A stretch of 64,000 nucleotides of DNA from Persicaria tinctoria (GCA_037127255.1 JBANSL010000013.1:79975688-80039687), one strand, 5' to 3'; positions 21,790 to 33,584 are shown, numbered from the stretch's first letter. Program-made: numbers and translations. The notes: generated by a model from the sequence alone, not told the origin.

Positions 21790-22900
21790 TATAAGTGTAT
21801 AACTTTAATTCAGAAGACTTTGCTTACGTGTCAACTTTAGAGTAGTTTTAGAAATATTGACCAATTATTTTTTTTCCTTCATTTTTTTTATTTCTCCTTT
21901 TTCTCTTTTTTCCATTAACAATCTATATATAATCTATATCTATATCTATATATAACTTTAATTCAGAAGATTTTGCTTACGTGTCAACCTTAGAGTAGTT
22001 TTATGAATATTGACCAATTTTTTTTTCCTTCATTTTTTTTATTTCTCCTTTTTTTTTCCATTAACAATCTATATATCTATATTCTATATATAACTTTAAT
22101 TCAGAAGACTTTGCTTACGTGTCAACCTTAGAGTAGTTTTAGGAATATTGACCAATTAATTTTTTTCCTTCATTTTTTTTACTTCTCCTTTTTCTCTTTT
22201 TTCCATTAACAATCTATATATAACTTTAATGCAGAAGATTTTGCTTACGTGTCAACCTTAGAGTAGTTTTAGGAATATTGACCAATTATTTTTTTCCTTC
22301 ATTTTTTTTATTTCTCCATTTTCTCTTTTTTTCCATTAACAATTGGGCTTAATTCAAAACATTAAATTCAATTTAATATACTTACTGGGCTTAACTCAAA
22401 TTTATTTCCTTTAATTATTTTTTCTCCTTCTTTTTATCTTTTCAAACCAATTATATATTTTTTAATTTTTATGACATTTACTATATATCTATATATAACT
22501 TTAATTCAGAAGACTTTGCTTACGTGTCAACCTTAGAGTAGTTTTAGGAATATTGACCAATTATTTTTTTTCCTTCATTTTTTTTATTTCTCCTTTTTCT
22601 CTTTTTTTTCCATTAACAAACTATATATAACTTTAATGCAGAAGATTTTGCTTACGTGTCAACCTTAGAGTAGTTTTAGGAATATTGATCAATTATTTTT
22701 TTCCTTCATTTTTTTTATTTCTCCTTTTTCTCTTTTTTTCCATTAACAATTGGGCTTAATTCAAAACATTAAATTCAATTTAATATACTTACTGGGCTTA
22801 ACTCAAATTTATTTCCTTTAATTATTTTTTCTCCTTCTTTTTATCTTTTCAAACCAATTATATATTTTTTAATTTTTATGACATTTACTATATATATTCT
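21790..22900 (+). repeat. Tandem array of Helitron 5'-end modules
   Basis: Module A (AACTTTAATTCAGAAGA then TTTGCTTACGTGTCAACCTTAGAGTAG) begins at about 21799, 21955, 22093, 22222, 22497 and 22629, each followed by the same T-rich tail (TTTCTCCTTTTTCTC...). Superimposed is a ~405-bp higher-order repeat: the block GGGCTTAATTCAAAACATTA occurs at about 22347 and 22753 with its whole context. It sits directly after CTAG at 21789. No Helitron 3' end was found for these copies. Confidence 0.75.
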
Positions 22901-25047
22901 TAAAATAAAAGAGTTTTAGCCTATATGATATCCCTACTTTTTTTATCTCTTTAAATCAATCTATTTTTTCCTTTAATTTTTCTTCTTCTTCCCTTTAAAC
23001 CAATCACATTTCTTTTATTTTTATTTTTAATATATTTACTAATTATTAGACTTAATTCAAAACATTAAATCTAATATAATCTAATGCTTATTATTAATCT
23101 ACATGTAAATATTTATATATTATAAATATCTAATCTATGTATACTACATAATATATAAAATCCTTTCTGGAATTTTTTTTCCAGAATATTCACGATTTAC
23201 AAAATAATTATAAAAGTAAGCATCGATTGAAATTTGAAACTATTTGTCAAAATGTTCAAAATTGTTAAGAGGAACAGAAACCCACGGGTTGAAATTGCGG
23301 TTCTATTTCAAAACTACAGGGAAATTTAAAAAATAAAATACTTACCTTTTTATTTTTTATTTTTAAAAATGAATCCCCAATCCCCATTGCAGATTTGCAG
23401 GGAGAGAGGAGCGGGACGGTGGGTGGTGGCGATGGCAGGATTGGCATCAAAGAAGAGGGAGGGAGAGAGGTGCGATGGCAGCGACGGAAGGTGCGGTTCG
23501 GGTGCGCGGTGGCAATGATGGCAAAGGAAGATAGAGAGGAGGAGGGTGGTGGCGATGGAAGTGGTAGCGAAGGAAGGTCCGGGCCGGTGAGCGGTGTCGA
23601 TGGCAGCGAAGGAAGATAGAGAGGAGGAAGGTAGTGGCCTTGCAACGAATAATCGTCGAAGATGTCACCGCTCCACCACGTACTTTCTCCACCGAGAACC
23701 ACCGCCTGGATCTCCTCCTATGTCAATCCGCCGCCTGGATCTCCTCCTCCGTCAATCCGCCACTTGGATTGAAATACCCCAAAGTATTTTTGTGGATTTC
23801 GTTTTAAAAAATATATATATTTGTATAAAAGTTCTTTTATTTTGAACTTAATAATGATTCTTCCTCTTTCCTTTTTTTGGTAGTTCGGTGAACTTTGTAT
23901 ATGCTGATTTTTGTTCCTTAGCTCACACTCGAGATTGTTTGTGAAAAAGTTTATCAAACCTTCTGGGTTTTGGTGGTTCATTGATGTCAATTTTGTGGAA
24001 ATTTCACCTTGAAGGCAAAATTTTAATCTTGATGTTTTTGCCCTGGTGTGGACGTGAATCATGTACACAATATGGATGAGTGTTTTTCCTAAATCTTAAT
24101 AAATTTCTCTTATAAAGTTGGAAAGGATTTGCTTTTGCATATTGGGAAGAAGGAGAAATGTAATTTTCCTTCTCCTGGTCAAATATTATAAATTAAAATT
24201 TGACCATTGAATTTTCAGGTGGATTCCACATTTACTTTTCCTTTCCCCTTCAACCTTTTATGTTAAATGGAGATTTCTAAATGGAATTTCATCAATACAT
24301 TTTTATCGAGTCCCTCGTCCGTCGGTCAAAATTTGCAGTGTGTGGTATGAAGTTTGGTGACCTTTTGTAACTCATTCAGGCAGTCCGTATAACAGAGGAC
24401 TTGTTTTTTTTATTAGAGTTTTTCCCTTTTAAATCCGATCATTGGGTATTTTCCAGTTTCCTTGATGTTATGTTGAAGAACCAATGCAAAGTTACAGATA
24501 AGGGGAACTGTACTGTTTAGAATCACTCATGTTCTGCAGGGTAATTCTGTTTTTACCTGTCATTGATTTACCTTTCTTGTCTGAATATGGTCATCACCTG
24601 TTCGTGCTTGTTGATTAGCCTCCAGTAACAATCAGTTGCCCATGTCTTGCATTTCCTTACAGTATAACTTAACAAGTTATTCACACCGGATCCTAGCGCC
24701 TCTTTATGGTCATGTCTGAATATGGTCTTCTTCTTCTTTTTAGTTTTGTTTTTTATTTGAAAGTTCGATTTCTTAAGTGGGTTAGCGTTAGGTGGGAAGT
24801 GTGAACGTCAGTTACAGTACCTTCAACTTAGATATACATTTATATATGCCTTCAATAGGAGTAGGATGAGGACCCAATAAAAGTGTATTTATGTTCTTAC
24901 CACATATCTTTAAAATTCGGATGAATTTGTTGAATTAGATGAACCTTATGTAGTTTTCAAGGTGACCACCAGTTCCTACCTTTTTCTATTACCTTCTCTT
25001 TTTCTGTCATTTCAGTTAACCTTACATGATTCTTTCTTGTACTGTAG
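22901..25047. other. Non-coding stretch, partly GC-rich and repetitive
   Basis: 22901-23260 is AT-rich. 23265-23702 holds a minus-strand open frame rich in Ser/Pro with internal repeats (GGAAGATAGAGAGGAGGA at about 23526 and 23612), and a ~27-bp tandem CCGCCTGGATCTCCTCCT unit at 23703-23760. I do not recognise a protein. 23770-25047 resembles intron/UTR DNA upstream of the Cactin-like exons; I find no further exon in it. Confidence 0.4.
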
Positions 25048-26100
25048 GGGTTGACTGTTAGCGAAATGGAGTCTCTTCGTCAGGACATAAAAATGCACCT
25101 TGACTTGGACAGGGAAACACCAACTCACTTAGAATATTGGCAGGTAATTTCTTTTATTCTCAACCTAAGTTGTTTTCTGAAGCAATAATTCAAGTGAATG
25201 AGAATTAATAGATGATTTGCTATCCCATTTAGCTGATGAGGAGAAAGTAGATTATGCCACATGTTTGTGTGACAAATCAGCACATGTATTAATTGTCAAG
25301 ATAATTTCATTAACCCCGAGTGGTTGCAGGCACTTCTGGTGGTTTGTGATTGGGAGCTGGCTGTAGTAAGAAGAAATGATGCAATTGACAGAGCCAGAGT
25401 GCGTGGAGAGCATCCTCCTGCTGATTCACTGACTGTTGAACGAGGTATCCATTCCAGCACTGAAGCAGATGTCAGGAAACTTCTGGAAGGAAGAAGTCAC
25501 AAAGAGCTGGTGACCTTGCAATCCCAAATTGAGTCTGAGATGCGCTCTGGGACAGCTACGGTGGTTGAGTTTTGGGAAGCTGTTTTAAACGTCTTGACAT
25601 ATACTACACGACAAAGGTTTTCAAGTCAAGTTGTTTAATACTGCATCTTTTATTGAACTTATGTGTCGATTAGATGAGACTCAAGGACATTTACCCCAAA
25701 TGCAGGCTGTTTGAAGGAAATTCATGCCAAAATGTTAAGAAAGCATCTCCAGCGCCTTGAGCAACCTCTGGAAAATGATACACTGCAAGATACTAATAAA
25801 TTGAAACTGGAGGAATTAGAACTAGACGTGGAAGGCAATGTGCGGGAACTCAAGGGTAAGAAGTTTGTGATATCTTAGTTGATTTCTGATAGAGTACTGT
25901 ATCTATAGACCGGACAGTAAAGTGCATTTTTCCTGCAGAGCCTGAAGAAGCTTTCTCCCCGGTCCTTCTCACGAATGAAGATGCTTCTCATGAAATGGAG
26001 GAGTAAGAGGATGCTTAAACTTCACAACTTCTCCATGGTGATGAAACAGAAGAAGCTATTGATCCGAGGAGGACGAAGCTATCCTTGTAAGGCCTACGGC
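25048..26100 (+). pseudogene. Cactin (splicing cofactor) gene fragment
   Basis: Four exons with consensus splice sites: 25048-25143, 25330-about 25615, 25706-25855, and 25939 on. They encode the middle of a plant Cactin-like protein: GLTVSEMESLRQDIKMHLDL, THLEYWQALLVVCDWELA, DRARVRGEHPPAD, SHKELVTLQSQIESEMRSG, then CLKEIHAKMLRKHLQRLEQ and LLHGDETEEAIDP. Cactin is a nuclear, spliceosome-associated protein. Breaks: a 1-nt shift near 25590 (VLN|VLT versus VLKRLDIY), TAA/TAG stops in the last exon (about 26005 and 26017), and absence of both the N-terminal RS/coiled-coil part and the conserved C-terminal domain. Introns are retained, so this is a DNA-level partial copy. Confidence 0.8.
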
Positions 26101-26340
26101 CTACCCCAAAGTGGTTACTGACTCACATGATTCAACAATCAAGTTGTAGGATCTCAGATATTGTATACCATAGTTTTTAGTTGGTGACCTCCATTTTGTA
26201 GCTGCCAATTGCTTTCCTTGTCTCTTAAATCTTTCTTCCATATTTGTATCCTATTATGAAATTAAACTCTTGTTAGTTTCACATGTTTCTTGTTAATACT
26301 GGTTTCAATTTACCGGTCATACTTCTTTTTGGTGTTCTAG

Positions 26341-26416
26341 GCATATGTTTGCATCTGCTTCATCAGACAACGCCAAGAATTTCACTTACCTAAAGGAGAA
26401 TTCATGCAGAATATGT
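26341..26416 (+). pseudogene. PRL1-like WD40 exon fragment
   Basis: After an acceptor (GTTCTAG at 26334-26340) the sequence reads MFASASSDN in one frame and EFHLPKGEFMQNM in another, ending at a GTAAGT donor (26417). Together this matches one exon of PRL1-type WD40 proteins (Prp19-complex component). A 1-nt shift lies near 26378. It stands alone: no neighbouring WD40 exons were found, and a Cactin fragment lies 240 bp upstream on the same strand. Confidence 0.68.
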
Positions 26417-26911
26417 TGTAAGTTGATCATTTCTGAGTATTGTATTATGTTATTGCTCTTGTTTTTTTTTCGGATTTTTAGTTTATTAATTATTGTTTTT
26501 ACTGACCTTTCCTCTTTCATTTTTCCTAGATTTCTGTCTTCTAGAAATCAAAAGCCCAAAATGGCCTCATTTTTTAATTTAGATAAAGTGTTAATTTAAA
26601 GCAATTAAATCCTATTTTATTTAACCAATTAGTTTAAATATCATCTAAGTGGGTATATTGGAAGGTTTTTTCCTTGTTATTGAAGGATAAGAAAATTCAA
26701 CAACTTATAGGGGTTTTTTCCTTGTTTTTTTTTTCTGTACTAAGTAAATAACCTATTTCTTGGATTTTGATGGAGTTGTGTTATTTGATAAATCAGCAGT
26801 ATTTTTTTGAGAGTTTGGTGTTCGTTTGATTATTGTTAAAAATAGTAGAGTTTATTTTGTGTATCTCGGCTAAGTCATGTGAAATCTCAAGCGTAGGTGT
26901 AATTTATTTAT
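26417..26911. other. AT-rich gap, no gene seen
   Basis: T-rich intron-like sequence following the PRL1-like exon, up to the MULE target duplication at 26912. No coding or repeat signal was recognised. Confidence 0.5.
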
Positions 26912-27156
26912 TTTTATAATCGGAAATTTCGCGAGGTATCCCTGAGGTATTGTAATTTTCGTGAGGTATACAACTCTTTTGTATATTTCACATGGTGCCC
27001 CTGTGGTTTTTTTTTTTTCGCCTCATGCCCTTGTGGGTTAGATTTAACAGTTTTTTTTTCCGTTAGTTTGCAATAAAAAAAAGAAAGAAAGAGTGAACAG
27101 AGAACTGAGAGTGAAGCGAGCGACTCGGATCCAAATTCCAACTCCGATTCTCATCC

Positions 27157-27615
27157 ATGGAGACGAAGAAAAAGCTTCGATTCTCATCCATGGAGACTCT
27201 CTCTACACCTTGGCCCAACAATTCCAACTCTAACCCCAATTCCAACCCTAATTTTCTCCCCCAGATGACCTCCCAATCTGAACATCACTACTACGATTCT
27301 TTCACCACCGCCTTCGCCGACGAGGACACCGCCACCTCCGAGAACCTCCCCGACGGAGCCGGTATTGGAGACGAAGTCCACAACTTTCCTAATTTCATTC
27401 CCCAAACCCTAATTTTGTCGCGCTACCGCCGCACCGAATTCTCTGATGGGGCGGTGCAAGATGGGGCGGATGAAGAAGATGGGGCGGAGCAAGAAGATGG
27501 GGCGGATGAAGAAGATGGGTCGGTGACTGTCTCTCCTCCTTCTTCGATTAGAACTTCTCTGATGCCTCCTGCTACCGCCGCACTGAATTCCTCCCGGCGT
27601 CTCTCCCAGTGGTGA
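27157..27615 (+). CDS. Gene-like open frame inside MULE
   Basis: 152 codons from METKKKLRFSSMETLSTPW to RRLSQW, with a second ATG at 27190 that sits in a repeated context (GATTCTCATCCATGGAGAC occurs twice). It is Asn/Ser-rich at first (NNSNSNPNSNPN), then has YYDSFTTAFADEDTATSENL and a repeated GADEEDGA acidic run. I do not recognise the protein. The GC content and codon-like structure contrast with the flanking TIRs, which suggests a captured host 5'UTR plus N-terminal exon. Whether it is expressed cannot be told. Confidence 0.4.
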   Translation: METKKKLRFSSMETLSTPWPNNSNSNPNSNPNFLPQMTSQSEHHYYDSFTTAFADEDTATSENLPDGAGIGDEVHNFPNFIPQTLILSRYRRTEFSDGAVQDGADEEDGAEQEDGADEEDGSVTVSPPSSIRTSLMPPATAALNSSRRLSQW

Positions 27616-27776
27616 CGGAGAAGGAGTGGAGGAGGAACCCTAATCCCTCCCGACTGTCTCTCCTCCTTCCTCCCGGCGTCTTTCTATCTCTTCTGTCTGT
27701 GTTTTCTTTCTTTTTCTTTTTTTTTTAATTGAAAACTAACGGAAATCACCAAAATCCGTTAAATCTAGCCCACAAG

Positions 27777-28144
27777 TAGGGGTGTTATTCGAGCCGAATG
27801 AGCCGAGCTCGACATGTTCAAGCTTGTTCATTTGTTAAACGAGCTCGAGCCGAGCCGAGTCCAATTTTTAAACGAGCTTTCTTTTTTGTTCAAGCTCGCT
27901 TGTTTTAGTAAATAAACGAGCTCGAGCCGAGCTTCAAGTAGTTTTACTTGGTCATAACATATTAACTTAAAGAAAATTTTAGAAATTCCATATTATTCGA
28001 TCTATTCGAGCCTAAATCGAACGAGCCGAGCTTTCAACCAAGCTTCAAATCATGTTCAAGCTCGGCTTGTTTAGGTAAGTGAACGAGCTCGAGTCAAGTT
28101 TTTTTGAGCCGAGCTCGAGCTGTTCAGCTCATATAACAGCCCTA
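27777..28144. mobile_element. hAT-type MITE nested in MULE arm
   Basis: The ends TAGGGGTGTTATTCGAGC and (reverse complement) TAGGGCTGTTATATGAGC form a short TIR. The 8-bp target duplication CCCACAAG lies at 27769-27776 and 28145-28152. The interior is full of GAGCTCGAGCCGAGC motifs. An 8-bp duplication with TAGGG-type ends fits hAT. 368 bp, non-coding. Confidence 0.85.
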
Positions 28145-28274
28145 CCCACAAGGGTACGAGGCGAAAAAAAAAAAGAAAACCACAGGGGCACCATGCGAAA
28201 TATGCTAAAGAGTTGTATACCTCGCGAAAATTGCAATACCTCAAGGGTACCTCGCGAAATTTCGGTTTTATAAT

Positions 28275-29194
28275 TTATGGAATATCTGAATGCAATGTCT
28301 CGGGTATTTGTTGATTTATTTATTCAATTAGGTGTTATGATGTCTCAATTTAAAGACCTTCATGTTTTGATTTTATACTTACACGTATCTAAGTAAAACA
28401 AATCAACCCTAATTTTAACCAAAGATTAAAACTGAAACGGATTTACTGACCTTATATTCTTTCCACAACAGTTGATTAGAACTAACCCAGCAAAACATCT
28501 GCACGGATATATTGTTTATGTATAGATTTTGTACAAATCTGATGAACGATCAGAACTTAGAAGGTTCCGTTTGCGATCCCTTCTTTGTGTTTTTCTTTCT
28601 TTTTTTTCTTTGTGTGTTGCTATGCTAGACAATAGACAATCAAAAGTGCGAAAATGGAAATATGAAAGAGCTTCATTTTTTTTTTGGTAAAAAAGATTCA
28701 TTTTTTCTTGTTCTTTTTTGTTCCCTATCTTCTTTATTGTTTTTTTTTTGTCTATTAAGAGAAGTGACCAGGTATTAAAGTTGTGTTAAATAGATGGAAA
28801 AAATTGGTGGAAATAAATTTTGTTTAAAATCACAAAATGAATACAGGTGAGAAATAGCTACATTGGGACTTATGTCACTGCTCGTAATTCAGCATAGAAA
28901 TTTTCATAGGCTCTTAAAGTTGGTTGTGCCTTCGATTTGCTTATGCAGCATCAGGTTCCCTTTAGCTTTATGCTCTTTTCTTTCTTCAATTCTTGTTATA
29001 ACTCGTCTAGGTTAATGTTTTGGGTTTCTTGGCTATCTACTGTACGTGACTTCGAATTGCCTTTTTTTTTTTGTTTCAGATTGGGAACAAGAGCAGGAGG
29101 GATATTTAAGCCAACAGAACCTGAGTGATGTTTATGAGGTATCTAAACAGTAGAATATGCAAGTTGAGGAGTATGAGAAGGTAGAGGAGTATGA

Positions 29195-29196
<2 letters not shown>
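28275..29196. other. Intergenic, exon-like scrap near 29080
   Basis: AT-rich. A short block after TTTGTTTCAG (about 29080-29137) could be an exon (WEQEQEGYLSQQNLSDVYE in one frame) but I do not recognise it. Nothing else is supported. Confidence 0.35.

Positions 29197-29233
<37 letters not shown>
29197..29233. repeat. (AT)n tract, left of TIR element 1
   Basis: Pure AT dinucleotide run. It abuts the GGGTCGGGTTC end of the next element. Confidence 0.9.
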
Positions 29234-29237
<4 letters not shown>

Positions 29238-30231
29238 CGGGTTCAGGTAAGAAGCATACTAACAATGAGAAGGAAAGAAGCGATCTAATTGGTCCTCCCG
29301 CTTCCTTTCCCGTGCGCGTTTAGTCCCGCTCACGCGCCTCGTTTCTCTCGCGCGTTATTCACACGCTCTCTTCTCCAGTAATCTGGCGGCCTCATTCCTC
29401 AAGCCCTCCTCCGCTTTGCTTCGCCGGCGACCTCCAACCTCCACGCCACTGCATTTCAATGCTTCTCCCTTCCCTCTCTGTCGCCCCCACTCCCCGAATC
29501 TGGCTCCCTTCTTCCACTTCTGATTATATATATATATCCTCCGAATCTGGCTCCTCCTCTTTCGGAAATCCTCCGAATCTGGCGCCTCCGCGGTGAGATC
29601 GAGAGGTGTGGAGACAGCGGAGCGGGAAGCATTCTGAGTTTGAATCTCATGGATCTGATTGCAATCAAAATGCTTGCAATACAGGTATAGCTATCTTCAT
29701 CATATTCGAATCGAATTGGTTACGGGAAAGGGCCTGCATTGCTGCTTCCGATTACAATCAAAATGAAATGCGAATGTCGATTTGAGTTATTTTATTTGTA
29801 TATGTCGTTGCTAGGTAGTGAAATCAGTTGCTTTTTCTGTTTTCTGTTTTTAGTGATGAACTTGCAGGTTAGGTGTTTGATGAAATGCCGGCTTCGATAT
29901 ATAGTGAAATCAGTTTTAGAGGGGTGGGGATTTAACATGATTAAGGTATAGATTCAAATAGAATAGATAACAAAGATTCGGTACTAAGTGAAATTTACCA
30001 TCTTTTGGGGGATTTCTATCCATAAGCTACAGGAGTAAGACACATGCCAAAACTAATGTTTTAGTTTGTGTCCTAATGATAAATCTCGCTAAGTTTATTG
30101 ATGTTTACATGTTTAATGTTTGGATAATTATAATTGTCATTATCGTGTATTATTGATGATCATCAATGAGGTGTTATACTTAATTTTTGAATTAGAGCTA
30201 TAAAATGACCCAATTGGGTAATCCAAGCAAT

Positions 30232-30685
30232 TTGAACGACACTGATGTCATTCACAGGGGAGAAGGTCAGGTCATACCCACTGCCAGGAGAGTCATTATG
30301 CTGCCCAACTGACTGCTAAGCCTTGGCTTCTTGAACCTGTCTACTTGGTTGAGATTCAAGCTCCGGAGCAGGCCCTTGGTGGTGGCATTTACAGTGTCCT
30401 GACTGAATCAGAACCATGGGCACGTGTTTGAGGAGTTGTAGAGGCCCGGTACTCCACTCTACAACATCAAGGCATACCTCCCTGTCGTTGAATCATTCGG
30501 GTTCTCAAGCACGCTGCGAGCTGTAACCTCTGGGCAAGCCTTCCCCCGATGCGTCTTTGATCACTCGGACATGATGTCGTCAGACCCAGAAGCATACATG
30601 GAAACCGACCCTTTCAAGCCTGGTTACCTCAAGGTCGAGGAAACCGACCCAGAAGCATACATTCTGAGAAGATGTTTCACAGCTT
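30232..30685 (+). pseudogene. Captured eEF2 fragment
   Basis: An intronless segment matches the C-terminal part of translation elongation factor 2: [18 protein letters not shown], then frameshifted [24 protein letters not shown] sequence, [40 protein letters not shown] and MMSSDP. In the intact family this is the domain IV/V region that mimics tRNA and contacts the ribosome. Stops and indels near 30310, 30400 and 30430 break it. After MMSSDP the sequence departs from eEF2 and includes a short duplicated block (GACCCAGAAGCATACAT at about 30584 and 30647). It lies wholly inside TIR element 1. Confidence 0.82.
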
Positions 30686-30934
30686 CACAAAGTTTGCTTT
30701 GAATTTTCTCTTCCGGACTGACGTTTTTTTTTTAAATGTAATAGGAGATGTACTATTATGTTATCTTTAGTCATAGCAGTGTAAGAGCAGGACGAAATTC
30801 CTCCTCTCAGTGTGAACTAAATGCTTTTTTTTTCTTTCATATAACATAGGTGTGATGTAGTTTATTTTTACCAAAAAAAAAAATTTAATTTATAAAATGT
30901 GTAATTTTCATGATGAAATATGTATTAAAATTTA

Positions 30935-32560
30935 TTTAATGAACCACTTCTCTCTACTTCATGAGCCACTTCTATTTAATTCATGAACCACAGTACATTT
31001 ATTCATTGAACCACACTCTATATACATGTGCTGAGCCATTTACTGTAAAATTCATGAACCTCTTCTCTTTAATTGATGAACCAATATATATTTAATCATT
31101 GAATCATTCTCTATTTATATGTCATATATTAATATTAGTGGTTAATGAACCACTGCCATTTATTTCATGAACCACTATTTTTTATTTCCCAAGTGTAATT
31201 TATATGTGTTGAACCACTCTATTTATATTTGCTGAACCAATTACTGCAAAATCCGTGAACCACTTCTATTTACTTAATGAATCACTTCTATTTAATTCAT
31301 GAACCACTACATATTTACTCTAAATTATTTTATTAACCACTACTGTTTATTTCATGAACAAAAAAAACTAGCTACGAACATACTTAAATTATTTCATGAA
31401 CCAATACTCTTTATTTGATGAACCACGTATTACTCTTTATTTAATGAATCACTACTCTTTATTTCATTAACAAATACTTTTCATTCTTCTTTTATTTTCT
31501 TTTAATTTTTTTTAATTAATTTTTTTAAAATAAAATGGTTCATGAACCAATACTCTTTATTTAGTGAACCACTACTCTTTATTTGATGAACCACTACTCT
31601 TTATTTCATGAACCACTTGAATTTATTCTATGAACTACTACTATTTAATAATTGTAAAATTTTCATTCTTCTTTTATTTTATTTTAATGTTTTTTAATAA
31701 TATATTTATTTGGTTTTAAAATAAAATGGTTCATGAACCAATATTCTTTATTTGATGAAATACTACTCTTTATTTCATTAACCATTAGAATTTATTTCAT
31801 GAACCACTTCTATTCACTTTGTGAACCATTTGGTATTAAAATCCTGAACCACTTGGTATAAAACCTCGAACCACTTGGTTTAAAACCCCTGAACCACTTG
31901 GTATAAAAACTCTGAACCGCCTAGTATAAAACCCTGAACCACTTGGTATTAAAACAGTGAACCACTACTCTTTATTTCATGAACCACTACTATTTATTCC
32001 ATGAACCACTAGAATTTATTTCATGAACCACTTATATTTACTTTTTGAACCATTTGGAAAAAAAAAACCCCTAAACCACTTGGTATTAAAACCCTGAACA
32101 ACTTCGTTTTAAACTCTGAACCACTTGGTATTAAAACCCCGAACAACTTGGTTTAAAACCCCTGAACCACTTGGTATAAAAACACCGAACCACTTGATAT
32201 AAAAACTCTGAACCACTTGATATAAAAACTCTGAACCACTATTCTTTATTTCATGAACCGCTAGAATTTATTTCATGAACCTCTACTATTTAATAACTGT
32301 AAAACTTTCATTCTTCTTTTATTTTCTTTTAATATTTACTCCATATTTTTTATATTTATTTATTTGTTTTTAAACTAAAGTGGTTCATGAACTACTACTC
32401 TTTATTTCATGAACCACTACTTCGTGAACCCCGAACCACTTGGTATAAAAACCCTGAACCACTTGATATTTATTATCCTTTTTTTATTTTAAAAAAGAGG
32501 ATAAATATATTAAAGTCAAATATTTGTTATATTTTTCTCAAGTGGTTCAGATAGTTTACA
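30935..32560. repeat. GAACCACT interspersed array in element 1
   Basis: Dozens of GAACCACT cores recur every 22-24 nt or at multiples of that. Two flavours occur: TGAACCACTACTCTTTATTTCA-type and TGAACCACTTGGTATAAAAA-type. The spacers are AT-rich and variable. No reading frame is conserved. Confidence 0.88.
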
Positions 32561-33499
32561 ATATGTGTTCATGCCTCTTATACACATTGGTTCAAGATTT
32601 TGCTAAATAATAGCAACACATCAGACATTGTGTTAAAAAAAATGAAATTGTAAATTCAAAAATCAAATGTCTAAATCGGAGATAGAATCCAATGAATATT
32701 CAACAAACTTCATTTTGTTTTACGTATTCGTCCAAAAGCACTTTCGATTCTAAAATCTCAGTGAATTTCATATTGTTTATTTAATAATTGTAAAACTTTG
32801 AGTTTGAACAAGATAATTAATTAGTTCAAACATCTAGATTTGCCAACTCCTCACACTATGTTGGTGTAGAAGCGTCTAAACCGCGATTGTGATTGCTGCC
32901 TGGAATCCGCAACCCACAATTGATCTTTGGAAAAGTCAAGCATGAACACCTGAGCAACGCCAATGAATGAATCAACACTTGTGAAGGAAGAAGCTAACAA
33001 TTTTGATTGATGGATCGGGAAAACAAAGATAATCGGAGGCCCTTTCCACAGCACAGGTCTAAAACGGAACCCCCAATTTTGGCACTGTTACAATTAAATC
33101 ACAGGTCCAAAACGGAACAAATTTCGCACTCCCACAGCTCCGACACCGCGCGATTTCCATCCGCTCCAATACAGACCCTGACACCGCACAATTGCCATCA
33201 GCTCCTCTTCAAGCGACCGCCTCCTCCGTCTGAACAAATTTCACTCCGACAGCGAGACTGAGCAAACAGGAGGCTGAAACTCTGTAAACGACACTGGAGG
33301 AGACAGGGGCGGTGGCGATGGGAGGGAGGAAGGAGGAGGAGCAGGATCGGAGGAATCCATGATGAAGAAGTGAGGAGGAAGGAGTCCGAGCGCGTATTGT
33401 TCACGTAAAAAAAAGGAAGCGCGTGATACATTTTTTAATTAACCAATCAACTTACTTCTTTCCTTCTCACCGGACCGAATTCTTCTCACTTGAACCCTC

Positions 33500-33502
<3 letters not shown>

Positions 33503-33580
<78 letters not shown>
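33503..33580. repeat. (TA)n tract between TIR elements 1 and 2
   Basis: 78 bp of pure TA repeat. It is the only DNA separating the right end of element 1 from the left end of element 2. Confidence 0.92.

Positions 33581-33584
<4 letters not shown>

Larger units (their letters stand above)
26921..28265. mobile_element. Mutator-like element (Pack-MULE candidate)
   Basis: Long terminal inverted repeats: the left arm 26921-about 27066 begins CGGAAATTTCGCGAGGTA, and the right arm (about 27736-27776 plus 28145-28265) ends TACCTCGCGAAATTTCGG. A perfect 9-bp target duplication, TTTTATAAT, lies at 26912-26920 and 28266-28274. Long TIRs with a 9-bp duplication define Mutator-like elements. There is no transposase. 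The interior (about 27067-27735) is GC-richer and gene-like. A hAT MITE is nested in the right arm. Confidence 0.9.
29234..33502. mobile_element. (TA)n-embedded TIR element 1, 4.27 kb
   Basis: The left end is GGGTCGGGTTCAGGTAAGAAG followed by ATGAGAAGGAAAGAAG. The right end, reverse-complemented, is GGGGAGGGTTCAAGTGAGAAG followed by GTGAGAAGGAAAGAAG. The imperfect inverted repeat is about 60 bp. Both ends abut TA dinucleotide runs, so the target is a (TA)n microsatellite, as reported for Micron-type MITEs. There is no transposase. The interior carries a GC-rich gene-like left part (29300-29700), an eEF2 fragment (about 30232-30680) and a GAACCACT repeat array (about 30935-32560). A minus-strand scrap at about 32870-33000 (LLASSFTSVDSFIGVAQVF) is not recognised. 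The element shares its ends and array with the next element. Confidence 0.75.

Noticed and set aside
23265..23702. 145-codon Ser/Pro-rich minus-strand open frame as a gene
   Set aside because: Low complexity, repeated internally, with no recognisable domain or splice context. Kept only as an unassigned stretch.
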